Assembly: GCA_003164305.1 (NCBI GenBank)
Contig: PLSZ01000305.1
Span: 7,763 to 15,359, forward strand
Direction: 5' to 3'
DNA: 7,597 bases
Source of the DNA: Acetobacteraceae bacterium
GTDB lineage: Bacteria > Pseudomonadota > Alphaproteobacteria > Acetobacterales > Acetobacteraceae
Within the stretch, counting starts at the first letter, position 1. Each line of letters opens with the position of its first letter. A program made the translations under genes and the position numbers. Below, in pieces: positions 1 through 7,089 of this stretch. Below the pieces are notes generated by a model. It searched no databases. It saw only the letters and a list, made by a program, of their open reading frames with translations, and was not told where the DNA came from.

Positions 1-1199
1 GGCTGCCCGACGCGATGGAAGGGCCGACGCCCGTCTCCGCGTTGATCCATGCCGCGACCATGGTGACGGCGGGCGTGTTCCTGATGGCGCGGATGTCGCC
101 GTTGATGGAATACGCGCCGTATGCTCTGACGTTCGTGACATTCATCGGCGCCTCGACCGCGTTGTTCGCGGCGACGATTGGCTGCGTGCAGAACGACATC
201 AAGCGGGTCATCGCTTATTCCACCTGTTCGCAACTTGGTTACATGTTCGTCGCGGCCGGCGTTGGCGCGTATCAGGCGTCGATCTTCCATTTGATCACGC
301 ATGCCTTCTTCAAGGCGCTGCTGTTCCTCAGCGCGGGTTCGGTGATCCACGCGATGTCGGACGAGCAGGACATGCGCCGGATGGGTGGCCTCGCGAAACT
401 CATTCCGGTCACCTGCGCGGTGATGTGGATCGGCAATCTGGCGCTGGCCGGCATTCCGCCGCTGGCCGGTTCGTATTCGAAAGACGCGATCATTTCGGCC
501 GCGTATCTGGCGCACAGCAACATCGGCACCTACGCCTTCGTCTGCACCGTGCTGGCCGCGTTCCTGACGGCGTTTTATTCGTGGCGTCTGCTGTTCATGA
601 CCTTCCATGGCAAGCCGCGCGTCGACCATCACACGATGGAGCATGTGCACGAGTCACCCGCTGTCATGGTCGTGCCGTTGCTGGTTCTGGCGGTGGGCGC
701 CGTGTTCGCCGGCATGGCGTTGAACCACTGGTTCATCGGTGAGGCGCAAGGCGAGTTCTGGAACCATTCGATCTTCAATCGGCCGGGCAACGGCATCATC
801 GGCGAGTTGGAACACGTGCCGTCCGTCGTTGAATTGCTGCCGCTGATCGTCGCCCTCGCCGGCATCGCGCTCGCCTGGCTGATGTACATCGCGCGGCCGG
901 AAATGCCGCGGCAACTCGCGAAGCAGTTCCCGCGGGTCTACTTCTTCCTGCTCAACAAGTGGTACTTCGATGAGTTGTACGACCGAATCTTCGTGAAACC
1001 CATCCTCCGGATCGCCAACTTCTCCTGGCGGATCGGCGACGCGACGATCATCGATGGCGTGCCGAACGGTCTCGCCGCGTTGGCCGCCGAAGGGTCCCGA
1101 GAGGCGGTGAAGATGCAGACCGGCTCGCTCGCGGCTTATGCTTTTGTCATGTTGATCGGCGTTGTCGCGCTGGTCGGCGTCTTCATGTTCTTCCGGTGA
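1..1199 (+). CDS. nuoL: NADH-quinone oxidoreductase subunit L, 3' part (5' end outside window)
   Basis: NuoL is the most distal proton-pumping membrane subunit of respiratory complex I in the inner membrane. The gene is already open at the window edge. The first full codon is at base 3 and reads [20 protein letters not shown], the hallmark NuoL/Mrp-antiporter segment. About 398 residues remain, so roughly the first third of a typical 600-650 residue NuoL is missing. Visible NuoL signatures are the [20 protein letters not shown] segment, with the conserved His and Lys of the proton path, and the SYSKDAI segment, whose Lys matches the essential broken-helix Lys (about K399 in E. coli). The C-terminal part has amphipathic and hydrophobic stretches, including [10 protein letters not shown], that fit the long lateral helix and final membrane anchor. 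The ATG at 15 is an internal Met, not a start. The stop TGA (1197-1199) lies within the ribosome-binding region of nuoM, so the two are probably translationally coupled. Confidence 0.97.
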   Translation, partial: LPDAMEGPTPVSALIHAATMVTAGVFLMARMSPLMEYAPYALTFVTFIGASTALFAATIGCVQNDIKRVIAYSTCSQLGYMFVAAGVGAYQASIFHLITHAFFKALLFLSAGSVIHAMSDEQDMRRMGGLAKLIPVTCAVMWIGNLALAGIPPLAGSYSKDAIISAAYLAHSNIGTYAFVCTVLAAFLTAFYSWRLLFMTFHGKPRVDHHTMEHVHESPAVMVVPLLVLAVGAVFAGMALNHWFIGEAQGEFWNHSIFNRPGNGIIGELEHVPSVVELLPLIVALAGIALAWLMYIARPEMPRQLAKQFPRVYFFLLNKWYFDELYDRIFVKPILRIANFSWRIGDATIIDGVPNGLAALAAEGSREAVKMQTGSLAAYAFVMLIGVVALVGVFMFFR

Positions 1200-1201
1200 T
1201 C
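1195..1201 (+). promoter_or_regulatory. Ribosome binding site of nuoM, embedded in the nuoL stop
   Basis: GGTGATC is a seven-base exact match to the distal part of the extended Shine-Dalgarno complement (GGAGGTGATC). It includes the nuoL TGA. It ends three bases before the ATG at 1205, which would place the missing GGAGG core at the usual 8-base distance. No comparable signal precedes the alternative GTG at 1196, so this site favours the ATG. Confidence 0.5.
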
Positions 1202-1204
1202 GAA

Positions 1205-2728
1205 ATGAATGCCGCGGGCTTTCCCATTCTGTCGCTGATCACCTGGCTGCCGATAGCGGGTTGTGTCGTGATCATGCTGGTGCGCGGCGATGAGGCGACG
1301 GTTGCCTCCAACGCGCGGTGGACCGCGTTGTGGACCAGCCTGCTGGTGCTGGTCGCGTCTTTGGTGCTGTGGGTGAAGTTCGATCCGCGGGAGCCGGGCT
1401 TTCAGTTCAACGAGACGATGGCGTGGCTGCCGCATTATCGGATCGCTTACAAAATGGGAGTCGATGGCATCTCGGTGCTGTTCGTTCTGCTATCGACCGT
1501 TCTGACACCGATTTGTATCCTCGCGAGCTGGGAGTCGATCCGGGTCAAGGTTCGCGAGTTCATGCTCTCGTTCCTGGTCCTGGAAACGATGATGGTCGGC
1601 ATGTTCTGCGCCACCGACTTCGTCGTGTTCTACATGTTCTTCGAAGCGGTGCTGATCCCGATGTATCTGATCATCGGCATTTGGGGCGGACCGCGCCGGG
1701 TCTACGCGGCCGTGAAGTTCTTCCTGTTCACGCTGACCGGCTCGGTGCTGATGCTGCTGGCGTTGATCGCCATGTGGCTGCACGCGGGAACGACGGACAT
1801 CGCGGTGCTGATGGACACGCGGTTCCCCGTGCACATGCAGACCTGGCTGTTCTTCGCGCTGATGGCGTCCTTCGCCGTTAAAGTGCCGATGTGGCCGGTG
1901 CACACCTGGTTGCCCGACGCGCACGTGGAGGCGCCGACCGCCGGGTCCGTCATCCTGGCCGGCGTGTTGTTGAAGATGGGCGCTTATGGGTTCCTGCGCT
2001 TCTCGGTGCCGATGCTGCCGGACGCGTCGCAATCCTACGCGCCGCTGATCTACACGCTGTCGGTCATCGCCGTCGTCTACACCTCGCTGGTCGCGCTGGC
2101 GCAGGAGGATATGAAGAAGCTGATCGCCTATTCCTCGGTCGCCCATATGGGCGTGGTGACGATCGGCATCTTCACCTTCAATGAGCAGGGCATCCAGGGC
2201 GCGCTGTTTCAGATGTTGTCGCATGGTATCGTTTCGGGCGCGCTGTTCCTGATCGTCGGCGTGGTTTACGATCGCATCCATTCACGCGATATCGTTCGTT
2301 ACGGTGGCCTCGCCGACCGCATGCCGGGTTACGCGCTGGTGTTCATGGTGTTCATGATGGCCACGGTGGGATTGCCGGGCACGTCGGGCTTCATCGGAGA
2401 GTTCCTGGTGATCATTGGCGCGGCCCAGATCAACTTCTGGCTCGCGCTGATAGGGGGTTTCGGTATGATCCTTGGCGTCGCCTACATGCTGTACCTTTAT
2501 CGCCGCGTGATCTTCGGCGCGATCACGCACGCCGATCTGAAACATATCCTTGACCTCAGCCCGCGTGAGTGGGCCTTGTTCACGCCGCTGATCCTGCTGA
2601 CGTTTTGGATGGGTATCTATCCGTCCAGCTTCACCGGCTTTTTCGATGAGAGCGTGGCGGCGATGGTGCAACATCATCACGCGGCCGTCTCGGCGACCAC
2701 GCGGTTCGCTCAGGAAATGGTGCATTAG
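1205..2728 (+). CDS. nuoM: NADH-quinone oxidoreductase subunit M
   Basis: NuoM is the middle of the three antiporter-like proton channels of complex I in the inner membrane. The product is about 507 residues, the usual NuoM length, and is hydrophobic throughout with many membrane helices. The key glutamate of TM5 is present in MFFEAVLIPMYLIIG (E147), matching E144 of E. coli. The TM7 lysine is in FAVKVPMWPVHTWLPD (K226, matching K234), followed by DAHVEAPTAGS and the central lysine in GVLLKMGAYG (K257). The distal glutamate is in GTSGFIGEF (E399, matching E407). I chose the ATG at 1205 because GGTGATC sits correctly upstream. A GTG at 1196, three codons earlier, is also in frame and would give a 4-base overlap with nuoL. 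The gene abuts nuoN directly. Identification is secure; only the start is uncertain. Confidence 0.97.
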   Translation: MNAAGFPILSLITWLPIAGCVVIMLVRGDEATVASNARWTALWTSLLVLVASLVLWVKFDPREPGFQFNETMAWLPHYRIAYKMGVDGISVLFVLLSTVLTPICILASWESIRVKVREFMLSFLVLETMMVGMFCATDFVVFYMFFEAVLIPMYLIIGIWGGPRRVYAAVKFFLFTLTGSVLMLLALIAMWLHAGTTDIAVLMDTRFPVHMQTWLFFALMASFAVKVPMWPVHTWLPDAHVEAPTAGSVILAGVLLKMGAYGFLRFSVPMLPDASQSYAPLIYTLSVIAVVYTSLVALAQEDMKKLIAYSSVAHMGVVTIGIFTFNEQGIQGALFQMLSHGIVSGALFLIVGVVYDRIHSRDIVRYGGLADRMPGYALVFMVFMMATVGLPGTSGFIGEFLVIIGAAQINFWLALIGGFGMILGVAYMLYLYRRVIFGAITHADLKHILDLSPREWALFTPLILLTFWMGIYPSSFTGFFDESVAAMVQHHHAAVSATTRFAQEMVH

Positions 2729-4150
2729 ATGAACTGGACGTTGGCGCTGCCGGAGATCGTTCTCGCCTCTCTCGGCATGGCGATCCTGGTATTTGGCGTG
2801 GTGCGCAAGCAGGACAGCACGGTCCTGGCGACCATGTTCACCATCGGCGCGTTTCTGATCGCCGGGTTGCTGGTCGCGACACGGGCCACCGGCTACGGCT
2901 TCAATGGCCAGTTCGTCGCCGATGCGTTCGCGACCTTCAACAAAGAACTGATCCTGCTTGGCGGCATATTGGCGTTGATGCTGTCGATGGACTGGAATCG
3001 ATCGCAGGGGATCGCGCGGTTCGAATACCCCGTGCTGGTGCTGTTCTGCACGGTCGGCATGATGATCATGGTGTCGGCCTCCAACCTGATGTCGCTATAT
3101 CTGGGCCTGGAACTGCAATCGCTCGCGCTTTACGTGCTGGCCGCGTTCGCCCGCGACGATTTAAGGTCGTCGGAGGCCGGCCTTAAGTACTTCGTGCTGA
3201 GCGGTCTCGCGTCTGGTCTGTTGCTGTACGGCATTTCGCTGGTTTACGGCTTCTCCGGCACGATGGACTTCCAGGCGCTGCACAGCGTGCTGATGACGCC
3301 CGAGGCCGCGCCGCCAGGCCTGATCATCGGCGTGGTGTTCGTGCTGGTGGGATTGGCGTTCAAGGTGTCCGCCGTGCCGTTCCACATGTGGACACCGGAT
3401 GTTTACGAAGGCGCGCCAACCCCGGTCACGGTGTTCTTCGCCACCGGTCCTAAGGTTGCCGCGATGGCGTTGTTGCTGCGCGTGATGGGCACCTCGTTCG
3501 CCGAACTGGTGCCGGCGTGGCAGTCGCTGATCGTTCTGATGTCGATTGGGTCGATGGTGCTCGGCGCGCTGGCGGCGATCGGACAGAAGAACATCAAGCG
3601 ACTGATGGCGTATTCCTCGATCGGGCACATGGGCTACGCGCTGATCGGCCTCGCGGTGGGATCGGCGGACGGCGTGCGCGGTGTTCTGGTATACATGACC
3701 GTCTATGTACTGATGACGGCGGGGACGTTCGCCTGCATCCTGGCGATGAAGCGCGACGGCAAACCGGTCGAGCAGATCTCGGATCTTTCCGGTCTGGCGA
3801 CAACCGATCCCGGCCTGGCGATGGCGTTGAGCGTGTTCATGTTCAGCCTCGCGGGCATTCCGTTGATGGCCGGGTTCTTCGCCAAACTTTACATCTTCCT
3901 CGCCGCGGTGAAGGGTGGATTGTGGACGCTGGCGGTGATCGGTGTGCTGACCAGCGTGGTGGGCGCGTTCTATTACATCCGCGTTATTAAGGTGATGTAC
4001 TTCGACGCGCCCGTGGCGGCGTTCGACCGGAGGCCTCCGGCGTTGTCGTTTGTCGTGGCGGCGACCGGGTTGTTCACCGCGTTGTTCTTTTTGTTCCCGG
4101 CGCCGGTCGTCGACGCGGCGGAGTTGGCGTCCCGCGTTTTGTTCCGGTAG
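2729..4150 (+). CDS. nuoN: NADH-quinone oxidoreductase subunit N
   Basis: NuoN is the antiporter-like subunit of complex I nearest the quinone-binding arm. The product is 473 residues, normal for the family, and hydrophobic throughout. The proton-path residues are in place: E128 in YLGLELQSLALYVL (E133 in E. coli), K212 in FKVSAVPFHMWTPDVYEGAP (K217), K242 in TGPKVAAMALLLR (K247) and K386 in MAGFFAKLYIF (K395). ATG follows the nuoM TAG with no gap, so translation is probably coupled. An upstream AGGA and a GGTG (2719-2722) are weak ribosome-binding candidates. It appears to be the last gene of the nuo operon, because the next gene lies on the opposite strand and converges on it after a short gap with a palindrome. 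Confidence 0.97.
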   Translation: MNWTLALPEIVLASLGMAILVFGVVRKQDSTVLATMFTIGAFLIAGLLVATRATGYGFNGQFVADAFATFNKELILLGGILALMLSMDWNRSQGIARFEYPVLVLFCTVGMMIMVSASNLMSLYLGLELQSLALYVLAAFARDDLRSSEAGLKYFVLSGLASGLLLYGISLVYGFSGTMDFQALHSVLMTPEAAPPGLIIGVVFVLVGLAFKVSAVPFHMWTPDVYEGAPTPVTVFFATGPKVAAMALLLRVMGTSFAELVPAWQSLIVLMSIGSMVLGALAAIGQKNIKRLMAYSSIGHMGYALIGLAVGSADGVRGVLVYMTVYVLMTAGTFACILAMKRDGKPVEQISDLSGLATTDPGLAMALSVFMFSLAGIPLMAGFFAKLYIFLAAVKGGLWTLAVIGVLTSVVGAFYYIRVIKVMYFDAPVAAFDRRPPALSFVVAATGLFTALFFLFPAPVVDAAELASRVLFR

Positions 4151-4186
4151 GCGACGGGGACGTCAGCGAACAGCGCGCGGCGGCAG

Positions 4187-4209
4187 ATGGCCGGGTCGAG
4201 CCCGGCCAT
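4187..4209. repeat. Extragenic palindrome of the alphaproteobacterial 'MAGLDPAI' type; possible bidirectional terminator
   Basis: ATGGCCGGG (4187-4195) and CCCGGCCAT (4201-4209) form a perfect 9-bp inverted repeat around the 5-base loop TCGAG. Read on the - strand it translates as MAGLDPAI, a peptide string seen in many spurious alphaproteobacterial ORFs because it belongs to a widespread intergenic palindromic element (known from general familiarity, not searched here). It lies 37 bases after nuoN and a few bases beyond the stop of the convergent acyl-CoA dehydrogenase gene. The GC-rich stem could end transcription from both sides. There is no long T run on either side, so intrinsic termination would be imperfect. 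The rest of the 4151-4214 gap shows nothing recognisable. Confidence 0.7.
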
Positions 4210-4214
4210 GACGT

Positions 4215-5267
4215 TTAATCCTCGTCCAGATCCGGCGCGACCGCCTGATACCGTGCACGATGCAGTGCCGCCGATCCAAACATGGGTGCCAGCACCATCA
4301 TCTTTCGCAGGAACAAGCCCGGATCCGCCGCGTCGGTATAACCGATGCCGCCGTGCAACTGGATACAGCCGCGCGTCATGATGCTCGCCGCGTCGCACGC
4401 GCGCGCTTTCGCCCGGGACACCGCCGCCTGGCGCGTTCGTCGATCGGACGTGCCATCCATCGTGCGCGCCGCCGCGGCCACCGTCGCCCGGGTCAGTTCC
4501 AGTTGGATCTTCAAATCCGCCGACCGGTGCTGCAACGCCTGGAACGTGCCGATCTTCCGGCCGAACTGTTCGCGGGTTTTCAGATACTCCAGCGTGATGC
4601 CGAACACCCGGTCCATCGCGCCCAACAGATACGCGCTGGTGGCCAATGCCGCGACCTCCAGGGCCTCGCTCGCATCGCCGGCGATGAACTCCGCGGGCGC
4701 CCCGTCGAACGTCACGGTGGCGAAATTGCCGCCGTCCTGCGCCTGTGTTGAAACGACATGCACGCCGGACGCGTCGCGTTCCACCAGTGCCAAACCATCG
4801 CGCACCGACACCAGAAACGCGTCCGCGCCCGAAGCCATGGACACGAACATTTTCCGCCCGTCCAGCCGTCCGTCCCGCCAAACGCAATCGCTCCCCGGAA
4901 CGAAACTGCGCGGTTTCTCCTGCCACGCGGGCAGAACGATCCGCTCCCCGCTCAAAACGGGACCGAGATGATCGCCCGGCAGCAGCATCGCCGCGAACGC
5001 CGCGGGAATTAACGGCTCCGGCACCAGGCTCGCGCCGAGCTCTTCCGTCAGCGCGCAAAACTCCTGAACACCCAATCCGGAACCGCCGTGCTCTTCGGAA
5101 ACCAGAAGTCCGGGCCAGCCCATTTCGCACATCTGCCGCCACACGCCGCGGTCGAATCCCGGCTCGGTCCAGCGCAACGCGCGAACGCGGCGCAGATCCC
5201 CCGTGCGAGGCGCCAGTCCCGCCGCGCTGTCGCGGATCATGCGCAGGCTTTCGCTCCGGTCTTCCAT
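4215..5267 (-). CDS. Acyl-CoA dehydrogenase family protein (short, non-canonical active site)
   Basis: This is an FAD-dependent acyl-CoA dehydrogenase family protein of 350 residues, slightly shorter than the usual 380-400. The N-terminal helical part contains WRQMCEMGWPGLLVSEEHGG and GVQEFCALTEELGAS (about 43-80). A beta middle domain spans about 105-200. The C-terminal helical domain has LEYLKTREQFGRKIGTFQAL (about 226-245), where Arg and Phe-Gly normally contact FAD, and IQLHGGIGYT (302-311). The canonical catalytic Glu of the MCAD-like 'YEGT' motif is replaced (APMFGS, F330 at that position). The alternative Glu position of isovaleryl-CoA dehydrogenase also appears to be Ala. This pattern resembles small or partner subunits such as the pimeloyl-CoA dehydrogenase small subunit or the inactive halves of heteromeric steroid enzymes. 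I chose the ATG at 5267 for its strong ribosome binding site; a TTG at 5291 is in frame but unsupported. The gene is divergent from the carboxyltransferase gene. The substrate is unknown. Confidence 0.9.
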   Translation of the reverse strand: MEDRSESLRMIRDSAAGLAPRTGDLRRVRALRWTEPGFDRGVWRQMCEMGWPGLLVSEEHGGSGLGVQEFCALTEELGASLVPEPLIPAAFAAMLLPGDHLGPVLSGERIVLPAWQEKPRSFVPGSDCVWRDGRLDGRKMFVSMASGADAFLVSVRDGLALVERDASGVHVVSTQAQDGGNFATVTFDGAPAEFIAGDASEALEVAALATSAYLLGAMDRVFGITLEYLKTREQFGRKIGTFQALQHRSADLKIQLELTRATVAAAARTMDGTSDRRTRQAAVSRAKARACDAASIMTRGCIQLHGGIGYTDAADPGLFLRKMMVLAPMFGSAALHRARYQAVAPDLDED

Positions 5268-5367
5268 TCGTTCCCTCCATCGGTCGCTCAATCGTCGCGC
5301 GGCGGCGGCGGATTTGCAACATCGCGCCCGCGATCATAGCTTGAATGGAACTCAGGGACCGGAACGG
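5268..5367. promoter_or_regulatory. Divergent intergenic region with probable back-to-back promoters
   Basis: This 100-base gap separates the starts of two divergent genes, so it must serve promoters in both directions unless transcription enters from elsewhere. On the - strand TATGAT (5333-5338) matches the -10 consensus at five of six bases, but no good -35 is visible at 16-19 bases. On the + strand TTGCAA (5314-5319) followed after 17 bases by TAGCTT (5337-5342) is a weak candidate. A small dyad, ATCGC-GCCC-GCGAT (5321-5334), overlaps both candidates and could be an operator. AGGGA (5354-5358) lies 9 bases before the ATG at 5368 and is the likely ribosome binding site there. The presence of a divergent promoter region is well supported; the exact hexamers are not. 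Confidence 0.45.
5273..5278 (-). promoter_or_regulatory. Ribosome binding site of the acyl-CoA dehydrogenase gene
   Basis: On the - strand the sequence reads GGAGGG, then AACGA, then ATG. This is a near-ideal Shine-Dalgarno with 5-base spacing. It fixes the start at 5267 rather than the in-frame TTG at 5291. Confidence 0.75.
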
Positions 5368-6963
5368 ATGAACGACAGCGTCAATACAACGAAGCCGGAA
5401 CAGATTGGCTGGGAACCCGAACTCGCCGAACTACGGCAACGCCAGGCGCTCGCGCGCGAAATGGGTGGGCCGGAGCGGGTCGAGCGCCAGCACAAAGGCG
5501 GCCGGCTGACGGTGCGGGAGCGGATCGATCATCTGCTCGATCCCGGCACGTTCAAGGAGATCGGCAGCATCGCCGGCAAGGCGACCTATGACGACAAAGG
5601 CAACATCACCGAGTTCATGCCTGGTAACTGCGTGTTTGGCCGCGGCACCGTGGACGGGCGTCCGGTCGTCGTGGCCGGTGACGATTTCACGTTGCGTGGC
5701 GGTTCGGCCGATGCCTCGATCAAGGGCAAGCCGAAGATGTCGGAGCAACTCGCCGCCCGCTTCCGCATGCCGATCATTCGTCTGATCGAGGGTTCCGGCG
5801 GCGGCGGCTCCGTCAAGACCATCGAGACCACAGGCCGCGCCAATCTGCCCGGCGGACTGGGCGAGGGGACCTCCTTCGACCTCGTCGCCAACAACATGGC
5901 CGAAGTGCCCGTCGTCGGTCTCGGCCTTGGCTCCGTCGCGGGTTTGGGCGCGGCCAGGTTGGTCGCCGCGCACTACTCGGTGATGGTCAAGGAGATCGCC
6001 GCGGTGTTCGTCGCCGGCCCGCCCGTGGTCGAACGCCTCGGCGAGCCGCGCACCAAACAGGAGCTCGGCGGTTGGACCATTCAACTGGGCTGTGGCGCGG
6101 TCGATGAAGCGGTCGATACGGAAGACGATGCGTTCGAAATGGCGCGGCGGTTCTTGTCTTACCTGCCGAGTTCAATCCACGACGTTCCGCCGCGGGCCAA
6201 AGGGTGGGACGATCCGAATCGCACGGATGAAGCCCTGATCAGCGTGATTCCGCGGGTGAAGAAGCAGGCGTACTTAATGCGCCGCATCGTCGCATCCGTG
6301 TTCGATAAGGACAGTTTCTTCGAGATGGGACGGATGTTCGGCCGCTCCATCATCACCGGCTTCGCGCGGCTGGATGGTTGGCCGGTGGCGGTCATGGCGG
6401 GCGATCCGCTGTTCGAGGGCGGCGCGTGGAACGCGGATGCCTGCAACAAGATCATCCGTTTCGTGGACATGGCGCAGACGTTTCACTTGCCGATCGTGCA
6501 TCTGGTGGATTGTCCCGGTTTCCAGGTCGGCCTCCGCGCCGAGAGCAGCGCGGTGATCAGGTGGGGCGTGCGCGCTCTGTCGGCGATCAATCAGACGACG
6601 GTGCCCTGGTGCTCGATCGTGGTGCGCAATTGTTACGGTGTTGGCGGCTTGGGCCATCAGCCTACCGGCCGCGTGTGTTTGCGTTACGCGTGGCCCTCGG
6701 CCAGTTGGGGTTCGCTGCCGTTGGAAGGCGGAATTGAGGCCGCCTATCGCGCGGAGATCGACGCCGCCGACGATCCTCAGGCCAAGCTGGAAGAAATCGA
6801 GGAGCGGCTGAACCGCCTGCGTTCGCCTTTCCGCACCGCCGAGTCGTTCTGGATCGATGAGGTGATCGATCCGCGCGATACCCGCCGTCTGTTGTGCGAT
6901 TTCGCCAACCTCGCCGCGCCATTGCGGGAGCCAGGACCATCGCGGTTTGGCATGCGGCCCTGA
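5368..6963 (+). CDS. Acyl-CoA carboxylase carboxyltransferase (beta) subunit
   Basis: This is the carboxyltransferase subunit of a biotin-dependent acyl-CoA carboxylase, which moves CO2 from carboxybiotin to an acyl-CoA. At 531 residues it has the usual length for the PccB/AccD-type family. Both crotonase-like halves are present. The N half has LTVRERIDHLLDPGTFKEIG (about 47-66), GGSADASIKGKPKMSEQLA (about 111-129) and the glycine-rich LIEGSGGGGSVKTIE (139-153). The C half has GRSIITGFARLDGWPVAVMA (325-344), FVDMAQTFHLPIVHLVDCPG (365-384) and NCYGVGGLGH (421-430), where backbone amides form the oxyanion hole. The 'SADASIKGKPK' segment differs from the propionyl-CoA and methylcrotonyl-CoA types, so the substrate is open. 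I chose the ATG at 5368 because the open frame upstream (to 5203) runs antisense through the dehydrogenase gene. No biotin carboxylase or carrier gene is in the window. A decarboxylase-type alpha subunit is a less likely alternative. Confidence 0.93.
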   Translation: MNDSVNTTKPEQIGWEPELAELRQRQALAREMGGPERVERQHKGGRLTVRERIDHLLDPGTFKEIGSIAGKATYDDKGNITEFMPGNCVFGRGTVDGRPVVVAGDDFTLRGGSADASIKGKPKMSEQLAARFRMPIIRLIEGSGGGGSVKTIETTGRANLPGGLGEGTSFDLVANNMAEVPVVGLGLGSVAGLGAARLVAAHYSVMVKEIAAVFVAGPPVVERLGEPRTKQELGGWTIQLGCGAVDEAVDTEDDAFEMARRFLSYLPSSIHDVPPRAKGWDDPNRTDEALISVIPRVKKQAYLMRRIVASVFDKDSFFEMGRMFGRSIITGFARLDGWPVAVMAGDPLFEGGAWNADACNKIIRFVDMAQTFHLPIVHLVDCPGFQVGLRAESSAVIRWGVRALSAINQTTVPWCSIVVRNCYGVGGLGHQPTGRVCLRYAWPSASWGSLPLEGGIEAAYRAEIDAADDPQAKLEEIEERLNRLRSPFRTAESFWIDEVIDPRDTRRLLCDFANLAAPLREPGPSRFGMRP

Positions 6964-6973
6964 TCGCTCGCGA

Positions 6974-7002
6974 TTGCGGGTATGGCTGCCTGGCGCTATG
7001 AT
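6974..7002 (+). promoter_or_regulatory. Candidate sigma70 promoter for the downstream oxidoreductase gene
   Basis: TTGCGG (6974-6979), a 17-base spacer, then TATGAT (6997-7002). The -10 matches the consensus at five of six bases, the spacer is optimal, and the -35 keeps the most important TTG. Transcription would begin near 7009, giving a leader of about 86 bases that contains both hairpins described next. Confidence 0.45.
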
Positions 7003-7020
7003 GGGATTGACGAAATGGGA

Positions 7021-7041
7021 CGGGGGCCTCAGAAGCCCCCG
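7021..7041 (+). terminator. GC-rich hairpin, terminator-like or leader attenuator
   Basis: CGGGGGC (7021-7027) and GCCCCCG (7035-7041) form a perfect 7-bp stem around the 7-base loop CTCAGAA, 57 bases after the carboxyltransferase stop. The stem is very stable, but no T run follows, so it is not a textbook intrinsic terminator. If the promoter at 6974-7002 is real, the hairpin sits in the leader of the next gene and could act as an attenuator. Confidence 0.45.
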
Positions 7042-7047
7042 CGCGTA

Positions 7048-7077
7048 CGATTGGGGTTGAGAGCGCTCGCCCAATCG
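7048..7077. repeat. 30-base interrupted dyad with a central palindrome
   Basis: CGATTGGG (7048-7055) and CCCAATCG (7070-7077) are perfect 8-bp inverted arms. The 14 bases between them contain the 8-bp palindrome GAGCGCTC (7061-7068). It lies just upstream of the ribosome binding site of the next gene. It could be a regulator-binding operator in DNA or a second leader hairpin in RNA; the sequence alone does not decide. Confidence 0.5.
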
Positions 7078-7081
7078 GTAT

Positions 7082-7089
7082 GGAGGAAA
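7082..7089 (+). promoter_or_regulatory. Ribosome binding site selecting a TTG start
   Basis: GGAGGAAA contains the full GGAGG core (7082-7086) and is followed after 9 bases by TTG at 7096. This supports the TTG as the start. An in-frame ATG at 7015 would add 27 residues translated from the hairpin region and has a poorer upstream signal. Confidence 0.6.

Noticed and set aside
1490..2281. Long open frame on the - strand inside nuoM (263 codons)
   Set aside because: The composition is His, Arg, Gln and Asp rich, typical of the antisense of a hydrophobic high-GC gene, and no motif is recognisable.
3161..3186. TTAAGG / CCTTAA inverted repeat with a 14-base spacer in nuoN
   Set aside because: The arms are only 6 bp and lie within coding sequence, so this is most likely chance.
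4027..4040. 14-bp perfect palindrome CCGGAGGCCTCCGG inside nuoN
   Set aside because: It lies wholly within conserved-length coding sequence, and a GC-rich palindrome of this size can arise by chance. No second copy or context suggests a function.
3973..5337. A 454-codon open frame on the - strand overlapping the end of nuoN, the palindrome and the whole dehydrogenase gene
   Set aside because: It is an alternate-frame shadow of the dehydrogenase gene: its translation is rich in Arg and Gly with no domain, and it runs through the intergenic palindrome and into nuoN antisense. The dehydrogenase frame has clear family motifs and a strong ribosome binding site.
5203..5367. A 55-codon upstream extension of the carboxyltransferase frame beginning at ATG 5203
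   Set aside because: The extension is Arg-rich, overlaps the start of the divergent dehydrogenase gene and covers its promoter region. Recognisable family sequence begins after the ATG at 5368, which has its own ribosome binding site.
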